Assembly: GCA_024694625.1 (NCBI GenBank)
Contig: JAILJP010000083.1
Coordinates: forward strand, 1 to 64,000
From: Lachnospiraceae bacterium
GTDB lineage: Bacteria; Bacillota; Clostridia; Lachnospirales; Lachnospiraceae
Length of the DNA: 64,000 bases
Reading direction: 5' to 3'
In this document: piece by piece, positions 27,631 through 35,383 of the stretch
Position numbering within the stretch: the stretch's first letter is position 1
Layout of the letters: each line of letters starts with the position of its first letter
Position numbers and translations under genes: made by a program
The notes under the pieces: model-generated
Database searches by the model: none
What the model was told of the DNA's origin: nothing
The model's input: the letters and a program-made list of their open reading frames with translations, nothing else

Positions 27631-27842
27631 GCTTCCGGGCTAAAATCCAAGAAACTTACCTTTTCAGCCCGGAGATTTTTCACTTTTTGAGGTTTTTCGG
27701 GCATTTTCTCCCTTATTCCATCAAAAAAGCCCGGTGCTAGCCTATTGAAAGCAAGTTGAGTGTAATCAAACCGGGCAGGAAACTACAAGAATTCAAAAAA
27801 AGCCCGGGAAATATTGATTATCGCAAGAGCGAACTATATGAA
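27631..27842 (+). repeat. Dispersed GCCCGG-rich repeat, copy A
   Basis: About 210 bp, matched closely by copies at 28755-28937 and 40547-40761 in the same orientation. It opens with a hairpin (CCGGGCT ... AGCCCGG), continues with TTTTCACTTTTTGAGG, then CCCGGTGCTAGCCTAT, CAAGTTG.GTG.AAT, ACCGGGCA, AAGAATTCAAAAA and a last GCCCGG, and ends ATATTGATTATCGCAAGAGCGAACTA. The several GCCCGG blocks can pair with CCGGGC blocks inside the unit, suggesting a structured RNA or a non-autonomous mobile element. It begins the 27372-27875 stretch that lacks genes and ends 34 bases past the esterase stop codon. Confidence 0.85.
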
Positions 27843-27875
27843 CAAATCAAACAAAGAAAAAACAAAGCCAGCGTC

Positions 27876-28640
27876 TTACAACGGTAACCATTCTAATACC
27901 TTCTTGATCTGTCTATCCCAAAAATCCCAATCATGTCCGTAATCTTCTTCATCCCAATTGACTTCAATACCATTTTTCATCAACATATCTCGAAATTGAA
28001 TATTTGACGGTAACAAATCATCTTGTGTTCCACACGCCATGTAAACCTTTGGAATCTGGCGCTTTTCATCCAGCATTTTTTCCACTGCTACCCAAGGATT
28101 CTTATCTGATTCCGCAGCCTCTTTTAGATTGTCAAAAAGACCGATATTTGCTTCCTCCGATATATCCTCAAAAATATGGAGAGCCGAAGACAACCCAGCC
28201 ACATAGCCAAATGTCTCCGAAAAAACAATTCCGTTACGAAGTGCACCATAGCCACCCATGGAAATACCTGCTATAAAGGTATCCTCTCTCTTTTCCGAAA
28301 GTGGAAACATCCGCCTGGTCACTTCCACCAATTCTTCACCTATAAAGCTTTCATAATCATTCCATGGAGTTCTTGAATTAAAATAAAAAGAATTGTCACC
28401 AGATGGCATAACTACAGCCAAGTTCTTTTCTTCTGCCCACTTTTGAATCCGAGTCTGACTCACCCAATCCGTATAATTGCCCAATAATCCATGCAACAAA
28501 TACAGCGTTTTATACTTACGTTCCTTCCCGTTCAAATAGCTATTGCTATCCGCATCAAAACGATCCACTGGGAGAATTACATTAAGCGGAACAATTCGAA
28601 ACAATGATTTAGATGCATAGTTAACTTGTATTAATGCCAT
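27876..28640 (-). CDS. Alpha/beta-hydrolase esterase (esterase D/EstA family)
   Basis: 254-residue cytoplasmic esterase. The catalytic Ser lies in GISMGGYGALRN near residue 129, the oxyanion region in LYLLHGLLGNYTDW near 52, an Asp candidate in CGTQDDLLPSN near 205 and the His in EEDYGHDWDFW near 236. Relatives are annotated as tributyrin, acetyl-xylan or feruloyl esterases and S-formylglutathione hydrolase-like enzymes, so deacylation of plant glycans is plausible. The gene is flanked by direct copies A and B of the dispersed repeat, which isolates it from its neighbours and could allow its loss by recombination. Confidence 0.88.
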   Translation of the reverse strand: MALIQVNYASKSLFRIVPLNVILPVDRFDADSNSYLNGKERKYKTLYLLHGLLGNYTDWVSQTRIQKWAEEKNLAVVMPSGDNSFYFNSRTPWNDYESFIGEELVEVTRRMFPLSEKREDTFIAGISMGGYGALRNGIVFSETFGYVAGLSSALHIFEDISEEANIGLFDNLKEAAESDKNPWVAVEKMLDEKRQIPKVYMACGTQDDLLPSNIQFRDMLMKNGIEVNWDEEDYGHDWDFWDRQIKKVLEWLPL

Positions 28641-28754
28641 TTTTCTTTCCCCCTAAACAAAACGAAACAAACACCTTTTTTATTCTAACATTTTTTGTCA
28701 TTTGACACTATGGGATATTCATCTAAACAATTTAGTTCTTCTGGGCATTTGTGC

Positions 28755-28937
28755 TGCTTCCGGGCTAAAATCCAAGAAACTTCCCTTTTCAGCCCGGAGA
28801 TTTTAAACTTTTCGGATTTTTCCGGCCATTTTCTCCCTTATTCCATCAAAAACGCCCGGTGCTAGCCTATAGAAAGCAAGTTGGGTGCAATTATACCGGG
28901 CAAAAAACTACAAGAATTCAAAAAACAGCCCGGAAGT
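28755..28937 (+). repeat. Dispersed GCCCGG-rich repeat, copy B
   Basis: The same unit as copies A and C, slightly shorter because the ATTGATTATCGCAAGAG end is replaced by unrelated AT-rich sequence. It lies upstream of the esterase gene, between it and a REP-like palindrome at 28969. Together they fill most of the 28641-29063 interval, where I see no gene. Confidence 0.85.
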
Positions 28938-28968
28938 ATAGAATTTTCTAAATAAAATGAGGAAAAAT

Positions 28969-29064
28969 GTGGGACATAGGGGACGGTTCTTTTGTCTTCA
29001 CTGATTAAAGATGAAGACAAAAGAACCGTCCCCTATGTCCCAAACAACCGTCCCCCTGTCCCAC
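28969..29064. repeat. REP-like palindrome (GGGGACGGTTCTTTTGTC family), full copy
   Basis: GGGGACGGTTCTTTTGTCTTC is followed after a 12-base loop by its exact reverse complement, with outer arms GGGACATA and TATGTCCC, then a further partial GTCCCCCTGTCCCAC. It resembles REP/BIME elements moved by IS200-like (RAYT) transposases; no such transposase is in the window. Its right edge meets the TAG stop of the small membrane gene. Confidence 0.85.
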
Positions 29065-29279
29065 TATGCTATCGCTTTTATTACTGATACCAATCCAACG
29101 ATTGCCAAAATCGGAATTGCAATATAGAATAATCCACTAAATAAAAATCCTAAAATCAATAATGGCAAAAATACCAGTGTCACTAAAACTTTTGCAAGTC
29201 CCCATGCCATTTGAAATGCCACACCTATTAAATTTCCAAAAATAGCAATCATAAAAATTAAAACAATAATCGTTAACAT
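29064..29279 (-). CDS. Small membrane protein (71 aa)
   Basis: Almost wholly hydrophobic: probable segments at about 2-24, 28-46 and 48-68, separated by short loops (MAWGLAKV, GLFYIAIP). No catalytic or charged motif is visible. An AAAGGAGAAAA ribosome site precedes the ATG. It is the last gene of a minus-strand set of three divergent from an XRE regulator, and its stop codon touches a REP-like palindrome. I do not know its function; membrane partner of the neighbouring helical protein is an inference. Confidence 0.7.
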   Translation of the reverse strand: MLTIIVLIFMIAIFGNLIGVAFQMAWGLAKVLVTLVFLPLLILGFLFSGLFYIAIPILAIVGLVSVIKAIA

Positions 29280-29305
29280 AATTTTTCTCCTTTCTATCTA
29301 CAACT

Positions 29306-29719
29306 CTATAATCTACTACATAACTCTGCACGAATCTGTTTTACCCGGCGAATTGCCTCGTCACACTGTTCTCTTGCTTCGGCAATCTGTGTCTGGGCTA
29401 CAATATCCATTAAAATACCATCAAATATAAAATCTGCAAATGTAATCAGTTCATTAATATGAATAGAACTGTATCCGGAAACATCTCGTAGTTCCTTGCT
29501 GAACTTTTGAAGAGCATATTTTGCTTCTTGAATCTCCCGTTCTGCATCATTCATTCTTCCATACTTGAAGAGCCCTGTCAGCAAACCACCACCAAGGATA
29601 TCTACAATTCCCCAGTTACTGGCTTTGTTTAAATAAACCTTTGCTGATTCCAAATGATGTAATGCATTGTCTGCCTCATAAATCGCTTCACGTATTTCTT
29701 TCGTTTCTAAATCAGTCAT
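29306..29719 (-). CDS. Uncharacterised helical protein (137 aa)
   Basis: Predicted to be nearly all helix: an N-terminal coiled segment (about 1-38), a glycine-rich turn GIVDILGGGLLTGLFKYGRM near 36-55, a second helix with many Lys/Glu, then helices to the C-terminus. No signal peptide. It starts within the stop of the upstream 53-codon gene (ATGA overlap), so translation is coupled, and is followed 26 bases later by the membrane protein gene. The pairing of a helical GGG-loop protein, a small membrane protein and an XRE regulator seems to recur in Firmicutes, but I cannot name a function. Confidence 0.7.
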   Translation of the reverse strand: MTDLETKEIREAIYEADNALHHLESAKVYLNKASNWGIVDILGGGLLTGLFKYGRMNDAEREIQEAKYALQKFSKELRDVSGYSSIHINELITFADFIFDGILMDIVAQTQIAEAREQCDEAIRRVKQIRAELCSRL

Positions 29720-29877
29720 AATCTTTCTCCTTTAATCTGTTTCTCCTCAGCCACAGCTTTTATCCTCTCCCCTCGAAAAGTGGATGCATCATAGATTCCA
29801 ATGCGCTGCGCAGATGCTTCATGAAGTTCCATTTCCTTTAAAAGTCTGCATAAAAACATTCTTTTCTCAACAGGCAT
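29716..29877 (-). CDS. Small uncharacterised protein (53 aa)
   Basis: Charged protein starting MPVEKRMFLCRLLKEMELH. ATG at 29877 with GGTGGGA upstream is preferred; a GTG start at 29910 would add 11 residues. The stop overlaps the start of the 137-residue gene by four bases. It is the first gene of the small divergent set and may have a regulatory or adaptor role; no homology recognised. Confidence 0.5.
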   Translation of the reverse strand: MPVEKRMFLCRLLKEMELHEASAQRIGIYDASTFRGERIKAVAEEKQIKGERL

Positions 29878-30127
29878 CTTCCCACCATCTTTCCAGCTTT
29901 TGTTAATCACATTTTACCGATTCTATCCCCGGGATTAAATCACATATTTTATAGATTAAACACTTCTATTTTGCTGTTTTAGAAAAATAGGACTATAATA
30001 ACTTTCGTAATATATTTTAAAACATAATGATATAAACAAAGAATAGAGGCGACTGTCTATCTAATTCAGATAATCAGGAGATTTCTATTTAAAAAAATAC
30101 TGCATTTAATATTCAGGGAGAATAAAT

Positions 30128-30598
30128 ATGGGACGAAAATCCGTAAGGGAAAACAAAAATGAATATCAATTAGCCAGAGAGGAAGCGAATCTTACCAGAG
30201 CTCAAGCCGCAGAGCTGATGCAGTTTGTATCTGAAAGCAGAATTGAAAAAATAGAAAGCGAAAAATCCGAGCCTCATCCGGATGAAATTCTCGCTATGGC
30301 AGATGCCTACAAAAAGCCTGCCCTTTGCAACTTTTACTGCTCTACCAAATGTCCGCTGGGTCAGGAGTATATCCCTCACGTAGAGGTAAAGGACCTTTCA
30401 CAAATCACACTGGAAATGCTTGCCACACTCAACAATTTAAATAAAGAAAAAGATCGTATGATAGAAATCACAGCTGACGGAGTTATTTCCGAAGATGAAA
30501 TGGAAGATTTTACCCGTATCAAAAACCAGCTGTCACAGATTGCCATGACCGCTGATTCGCTGCAATTATGGATTGAAAACACCCTGGTGGGGACATAG
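30128..30598 (+). CDS. XRE-family regulator with CxxxCxxxC region
   Basis: 156 residues. The N-terminal HTH (about 10-65; YQLAREEANLTRAQAAELM then SRIEKIESEKSEPHPDEILAMAD) is followed by a cysteine cluster C-NFY-C-STK-C-PLG near residue 78 that could hold a metal or sense redox, and a helical C-terminal region. It is divergent from three small genes that it may control. The last residues (TLVGT) and the TAG stop come from a REP-like element at 30587, so the C-terminus may have been cut short or replaced by the insertion. Confidence 0.82.
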   Translation: MGRKSVRENKNEYQLAREEANLTRAQAAELMQFVSESRIEKIESEKSEPHPDEILAMADAYKKPALCNFYCSTKCPLGQEYIPHVEVKDLSQITLEMLATLNNLNKEKDRMIEITADGVISEDEMEDFTRIKNQLSQIAMTADSLQLWIENTLVGT

Positions 30599-30657
30599 GG
30601 GACGGTTCTTTTGTCTTCATCTTTGAGTGAAGACAAAAGAACCGTCCCCCTGTCCCT
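30587..30657. repeat. REP-like palindrome, second full copy, between two stop codons
   Basis: GGGGACATAGGGGACGGTTC ... mirrored by GAACCGTCCCCCTGTCCC. The left edge supplies the TAG of the XRE gene; the right edge abuts the TAG of convergent pdxT. The element fills the whole intergenic space. Confidence 0.85.
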
Positions 30658-31219
30658 AAGAAACCATACTTAAGAACCTCCGGTGAATTCTGTCATCTCC
30701 TCCCAGTTCCGGGTGAAACGCCAGTCCAATCTGATTCTCATACCGGACTGCCACGATTTTATCATCCACCTTTGCCAATACTTCCGCTTCACCGGCATCT
30801 TCAATATAAGGCGCCCGGATAAACTTCATTTCAAAATCTCCTATCCCTTGCACATACTCCCGTTTGCTGAAACTCCCAAGCTGTCTGCCGTAGGCATTTC
30901 TTTTTACCTTTACCGGAAGAGTCCCAAAATACACATTTTGATCATTTGAGATTTCTTTCGCCAAAAGAATGAGTCCGGCACAGGTGGACAGTGTAGGGAG
31001 ACCGCCTTTAATCAGCTTTTTCAACTCCTCAAACATATCCAAATCTCGCAACAGCTTTCCCTGAACCGTACTCTCTCCACCGGGCAGCACCAATCCATCC
31101 AAATCCTTCATATCCTTTTTTTGTCTTAATTCCACACATTCTGCGCCCAGAGATTCCAGAACCTTTTTGTGTTCCCAAAAAGCTCCCTGCACAGCCAATA
31201 TTCCAATCCTCAATTCCAT
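30656..31219 (-). CDS. pdxT: Pyridoxal 5'-phosphate synthase glutaminase subunit
   Basis: 187-residue class I glutaminase supplying ammonia to PdxS. Visible: GILAVQGAFWEH at the N-terminus, the substrate loop LPGGESTV near residue 46, the catalytic Cys in TLSTCAGLILLA near 79, and the His-Glu pair in GLAFHPELGGDDR near 171. It follows pdxS on the same strand with a gap of 108 bases, and its stop codon meets a REP-like element. Confidence 0.96.
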   Translation of the reverse strand: MELRIGILAVQGAFWEHKKVLESLGAECVELRQKKDMKDLDGLVLPGGESTVQGKLLRDLDMFEELKKLIKGGLPTLSTCAGLILLAKEISNDQNVYFGTLPVKVKRNAYGRQLGSFSKREYVQGIGDFEMKFIRAPYIEDAGEAEVLAKVDDKIVAVRYENQIGLAFHPELGGDDRIHRRFLSMVS

Positions 31220-31327
31220 ACTCCTTTTAATAATCTTTCCCAGATAAATGCCTTCTCTTATTCATCTTTTTCCAATTTTTTCTCTTATCCAACTTCTTTT
31301 TTCCGATTCCATTTCATCGCAATGATC

Positions 31328-32203
31328 CTACTGTCCACGTTCTTCCATAATCAGCTGAATTTCGTTTTCATTTATACCCACCATAGCTTCTCCTAAATCC
31401 TCCGAAAGCTCAGCAATCAGCTTTGCATCTGTGTAATTGGTAACAGCCTGCACAATGGCAGCTGCCCGTTTTGCCGGATCTCCTGACTTAAAAATACCGG
31501 AACCGACAAATACACCCTCAGCTCCCAACTGCATCATAAGCGCTGCATCTGCAGGAGTTGCCACACCACCGGCTGCAAAATTTACCACAGGTAACTTTTT
31601 GTTTTTATGGACATACTCCACCAGCTCATAAGGGACCTGCAGCTGTTTTGCGGCTTCAAAAAGCTCATCCTCTCTTAAAGAAGCCACCTTCACTATCTCG
31701 CTATTCATTTTTCTCATATGACGAACTGCCTGAACAATATCTCCGGTTCCCGGCTCCCCCTTTGTTCGAATCATAGATGCTCCTTCATTGATTCTTCGAA
31801 GAGCCTCTCCCAAATCCCTGGCTCCACATACAAAGGGAACTTTAAAATCCCGTTTATTAATATGATAGACATCATCTGCCGGAGACAACACTTCCGATTC
31901 ATCAATATAATCAATTTCGATTGCCTCTAAAATCTGTGCCTCTGCAAAATGTCCGATACGGCACTTCGCCATAACCGGAATACTGACAGCCTCTTGAATA
32001 CCTTTTATCATCTTTGGATCGCTCATACGGGATACTCCACCGGCAGCTCTGATATCAGCCGGAATCCGCTCTAAGGCCATAACAGCACAGGCTCCGGCTT
32101 CTTCCGCAATACGGGCCTGCTCCGGTGTGGTCACATCCATAATGACTCCGCCTTTTAACATCTGTGCCAATCCTCTGTTTAATTCCACTTGTTCCTTTAA
32201 CAT
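31328..32203 (-). CDS. pdxS: Pyridoxal 5'-phosphate synthase lyase subunit
   Basis: 291-residue TIM-barrel enzyme that makes PLP directly from ribose 5-phosphate, glyceraldehyde 3-phosphate and ammonia from PdxT. Key parts: [29 protein letters not shown] near 25-53, the Schiff-base Lys in [15 protein letters not shown] near 81, and the second lysine with [11 protein letters not shown] near 149. Highly conserved and complete. Divergent pdxR probably activates it under low PLP. Confidence 0.97.
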   Translation of the reverse strand: MLKEQVELNRGLAQMLKGGVIMDVTTPEQARIAEEAGACAVMALERIPADIRAAGGVSRMSDPKMIKGIQEAVSIPVMAKCRIGHFAEAQILEAIEIDYIDESEVLSPADDVYHINKRDFKVPFVCGARDLGEALRRINEGASMIRTKGEPGTGDIVQAVRHMRKMNSEIVKVASLREDELFEAAKQLQVPYELVEYVHKNKKLPVVNFAAGGVATPADAALMMQLGAEGVFVGSGIFKSGDPAKRAAAIVQAVTNYTDAKLIAELSEDLGEAMVGINENEIQLIMEERGQ

Positions 32204-32226
32204 TTTTCATTCTCCTGCTTGTATCT

Positions 32227-32252
32227 AAGTTATAAGCATAATATAATAACTT
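32227..32252. promoter_or_regulatory. Dyad in the pdxS/pdxR intergenic region
   Basis: AAGTTAT and ATAACTT form a perfect 7-bp inverted repeat 12 bases apart, with a further GTTATA just beyond. It lies in the short divergent promoter region and is the best candidate for the PdxR operator. Confidence 0.45.
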
Positions 32253-32310
32253 TGGTTATATAAAAATACTCAAATCAGATAGATTTCAGATGCCAGAAAG
32301 AGGAAATAAA

Positions 32311-33699
32311 ATGCTCACCTACAATTTTGAAATTATTAAGGGTCCCGTTTACGAATACCTGTATCAATGCATTAAAAATGACATTTTATCAGGAAATCTT
32401 AAACCCGGCGAAAAGCTCCCCTCCAAAAGAGCCTTTGCCAGGAACAACGGGATTAGTACCATAACGATTCAAAATGCCTATGACCAGTTGGCATCAGAAG
32501 GATATATTTATACTGTGGAAAGAAAGGGATATTTTGTATCCAGTCTGAATATTCTTCATGAAAAAAAGACAGTATCCAGACATGTTTCCATTTCTGAAGA
32601 GCCTCAGTACAAATACGACTTTTCCTACAACAAAATGAACACGGAAAATTTTCCCTTTTCCATTTGGGCCCGCCTCACCCGGAAAGTACTTTCAGAAAAA
32701 AAAGATGATTTAATGAAAATATCCCCTACCGGCGGACTCCTTGAACTTCGGGAAGCCATCGCTATGCATTTACAGTCTTTTCGCGGTATGACGGTAGATC
32801 CCAACCAGATTATTGTGGGCTCCGGTACCGAATATTTATACGGTGTTTTGGTCCAGCTTTTAGGTCGGGATAAATCCTATGCCATCGAAAACCCCGGCTA
32901 CAAAAAACTAATAGACATTTACGGGCAATACGACGTATCCCTAAAATACATTTCTTTGAATCAAGAGGGGGTAGATATGGAATCCCTGCAAAACTCCCAT
33001 GCTCAAATCGCCCATATCAGTCCCAATCACCATTTCCCCACGGGAATCATTACCTCTGTCAGCCGAAGATACCAGTTACTTTCCTGGGCAAACGAAGAAG
33101 ACGGCAGATATATTTTAGAAGACGACTATGACAGCGAATTTCGATATAACGGAAAACCCCTTCCTACTCTCTTTAGTATGGATGGTTGTGAAAAAGTCAT
33201 TTATATGAATACCTTTTCAAAATCCTTAACTCCTACCATACGTATCAGCTACATGGTGCTTCCTTCTCATTTAGCCAATAAAATGTATAAAGAGTATTCT
33301 TTTAAATCCTGTACTGTTTCCAACTTTGAACAATGTATTTTGGCTGAATTTATATCACAGGGATATTTTGAAAAGCACATTAACAGAATGCGCCTGTACT
33401 ACATAAGGAAGCGGAAAGAAGTAATGAACTGCCTTTCTGACAGTTCTATAAAAGACGATTGCGAGATAATTGAAAGTAATGCAGGACTTCACTTTATGCT
33501 ATCTTTAAACACTTTGGTTTCTGATAAGGAAATGAAGGAGCGTCTGGCTGAAAAAGGTATAAAGATAAATACCCTCTCCGACTATTACATGACCAAAAAA
33601 CAGGTGCGACAGCACCTGTTTATAATGGATTATTCAAATATTCAGATGGATAAACTCTCCGAAGCTTTCGATATTATGTATCAATGCATTCAGCCTTAA
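32311..33699 (+). CDS. pdxR: MocR-type regulator of PLP synthesis
   Basis: 462 residues. A GntR-type winged HTH (about 5-70; YLYQCIKNDILSGNLKPGEKLPSKRAFARN) is fused to a fold-type I aminotransferase domain (about 95-460) with the PLP lysine in NTFSKSLTPTIRISY near residue 312 and EDDYDSEFRY near 275. MocR proteins use PLP as effector; divergent placement next to pdxST fits PdxR. ATG at 32311 (AGAGGAAAT upstream) is preferred to the one seven codons earlier, which lacks a ribosome site. Confidence 0.92.
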   Translation: MLTYNFEIIKGPVYEYLYQCIKNDILSGNLKPGEKLPSKRAFARNNGISTITIQNAYDQLASEGYIYTVERKGYFVSSLNILHEKKTVSRHVSISEEPQYKYDFSYNKMNTENFPFSIWARLTRKVLSEKKDDLMKISPTGGLLELREAIAMHLQSFRGMTVDPNQIIVGSGTEYLYGVLVQLLGRDKSYAIENPGYKKLIDIYGQYDVSLKYISLNQEGVDMESLQNSHAQIAHISPNHHFPTGIITSVSRRYQLLSWANEEDGRYILEDDYDSEFRYNGKPLPTLFSMDGCEKVIYMNTFSKSLTPTIRISYMVLPSHLANKMYKEYSFKSCTVSNFEQCILAEFISQGYFEKHINRMRLYYIRKRKEVMNCLSDSSIKDDCEIIESNAGLHFMLSLNTLVSDKEMKERLAEKGIKINTLSDYYMTKKQVRQHLFIMDYSNIQMDKLSEAFDIMYQCIQP

Positions 33700-33727
33700 A
33701 ATATCTACGAAAATACCTCTATGGAAT

Positions 33728-35230
33728 CTAATGATTCCTTGGGGTGATTCCATGTTCTTCATAGTATTTCTTCTTTTGGTCATACATATCTGAATCTGCC
33801 AAATGCTCTAAATCATCAATAGACACTTCCGGATGTTCCTTGTATGAGGCAAACCCTACAGACATGGATAGCTTCTCGGTATAAACACCATGCCAACACT
33901 CTGCTTTGGCCAAAATACTTTTCCGAAGGGTTTCTCCTGCTTTTACAGAAACGATAGCCATAAATTCATCGCCACCGGTGCGATATACCTTTCCAAGGTT
34001 TCCAATGGTCAGTGCCAGACAATCCGCCGCACCTTTTATCAGCTCATCTCCTGCTGCATGTCCCTTCGTATCATTGACAATTTTCAACCCATTCACATCA
34101 ACAGAGAAAATAACAAAGTCCTCCGGCAGCTTTTTCTTCCGAAATACCATCAAATCCTCGTCATAACATCTACGATTAAACAGACGTGTCATTTCATCTG
34201 TCATGGAAATACGAATCAGATGCTCTTCTCTTTGCTTTTCTTCCTCTACATTTCGAGTGGTATAAATTACCACAGTAGGATTCCCCTCATCATCCGTTTC
34301 CACAACAATATACTGGGCGCGAAACCAACCGGAAACCACATCAATAAAATCCGCACTAATAAGCTTCTTCCCCTTAAGCCGGGACTGAACTGTCTGGATA
34401 TTGGTAAAACTTAAAAAATCCTCTAACTGGTCCGGCATAACTTTTTTCTTTAGTCTTTGATTCATCTGGGTATGTGTCTGAGTTTCCTTATCCATGGGAA
34501 TTCTTTTCAGTTCGGTATCACGCAAAGACATCTCAGTTTTAGCCTCAAAATCCAAAAGATTCACACGTTCATAGATTTCAGCCATGGAATCCAAAAGATC
34601 AAATCTCTCCTTCATGGACTTTTCCTGAGATCTGATAATCTCGTTTTGCGCAAAAAGCTGCTTGAAATAATTAATGGTAAGCTTCCCGATAATAAATGCT
34701 CCGGCATACATAATAATATATTCAATGGTGAATCCACTCATTCGATCTGCAAAAGTTGCCGCTGCAGTGGCATAATCCGCTCTTAAAGAATAATAATATG
34801 GCGCAGTTAAATAAGCAGCTATCCCCATCAGAACATAGTTCAGAATGGAAGCATATAAAAATATAAACCTGTCACAGAACAGCAAACTAAGAAGTGGTAC
34901 CAAAAACCACGTAAGGTAAATACTTACATGCGAATAGGACATATAAAGGATTAAAAAGCTCAGTGCTGTCAGTGAAAAAAGACAGGTAAACGTAGAACTT
35001 GGAATCTTCCTCCGCAGAATCATATGTACGAAAGACATGAAAAGCATAGAAAAACTAATCACCCAACATGTAGTATAGGTGATATCTGGAAATATTCCGG
35101 CCTGTATACCGGAGGCAATAGCCGGACCGGTTAGTGCAAAAAACCAAAGTACTCTGTTAAGGTACCGGTTAACTGTTACGCGGTTCTCTAATAGGAACTC
35201 GCTGTATAACGTATTCTCTATTCTATTCAT
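33728..35230 (-). CDS. Membrane-bound GGDEF diguanylate cyclase
   Basis: 500 residues. Six or so transmembrane helices (about 25-190) form a sensor module, followed by a coil, a PAS-like region (about 265-330; SGWFRAQYIVVETDDEGN) and a GGDEF domain with the intact active site RTGGDEFMAI near residue 418 and VDVNGLKIVNDTKGHAAGDE near 383. It should make c-di-GMP. No RxxD inhibitory site precedes the motif, so product feedback may be absent. ATG at 35230 with GGGAGAGAG is chosen. It stands alone, downstream of the GH3 gene's terminator. Confidence 0.93.
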   Translation of the reverse strand: MNRIENTLYSEFLLENRVTVNRYLNRVLWFFALTGPAIASGIQAGIFPDITYTTCWVISFSMLFMSFVHMILRRKIPSSTFTCLFSLTALSFLILYMSYSHVSIYLTWFLVPLLSLLFCDRFIFLYASILNYVLMGIAAYLTAPYYYSLRADYATAAATFADRMSGFTIEYIIMYAGAFIIGKLTINYFKQLFAQNEIIRSQEKSMKERFDLLDSMAEIYERVNLLDFEAKTEMSLRDTELKRIPMDKETQTHTQMNQRLKKKVMPDQLEDFLSFTNIQTVQSRLKGKKLISADFIDVVSGWFRAQYIVVETDDEGNPTVVIYTTRNVEEEKQREEHLIRISMTDEMTRLFNRRCYDEDLMVFRKKKLPEDFVIFSVDVNGLKIVNDTKGHAAGDELIKGAADCLALTIGNLGKVYRTGGDEFMAIVSVKAGETLRKSILAKAECWHGVYTEKLSMSVGFASYKEHPEVSIDDLEHLADSDMYDQKKKYYEEHGITPRNH

Positions 35231-35271
35231 AACACTCTCTCCCAAAAATGGTTATATAATATTGTACCACT

Positions 35272-35314
35272 TTTTTTCAAAAAAAAGAAGGTATCTGATG
35301 CTTCAGATACCTTC
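35272..35314 (-). terminator. Terminator of the GH3 gene
   Basis: GAAGGTATCTGA and TCAGATACCTTC form a perfect 12-bp stem followed on the minus strand by a long T-run. The stem, and the CATAAGG segment before it, match the terminator at 22933. Confidence 0.8.
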
Positions 35315-35383
35315 CCTTATGTTTGGGATATGAATATTAATTTTTCTTCTGCGACATTTATATTTCCCCCAAATCATCTTTCT

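Noticed and set aside
35341..35383. Six-codon ORF (MSQKKN) after the GH3 gene
   Set aside because: Too short to tell from chance even though a G-run precedes it.
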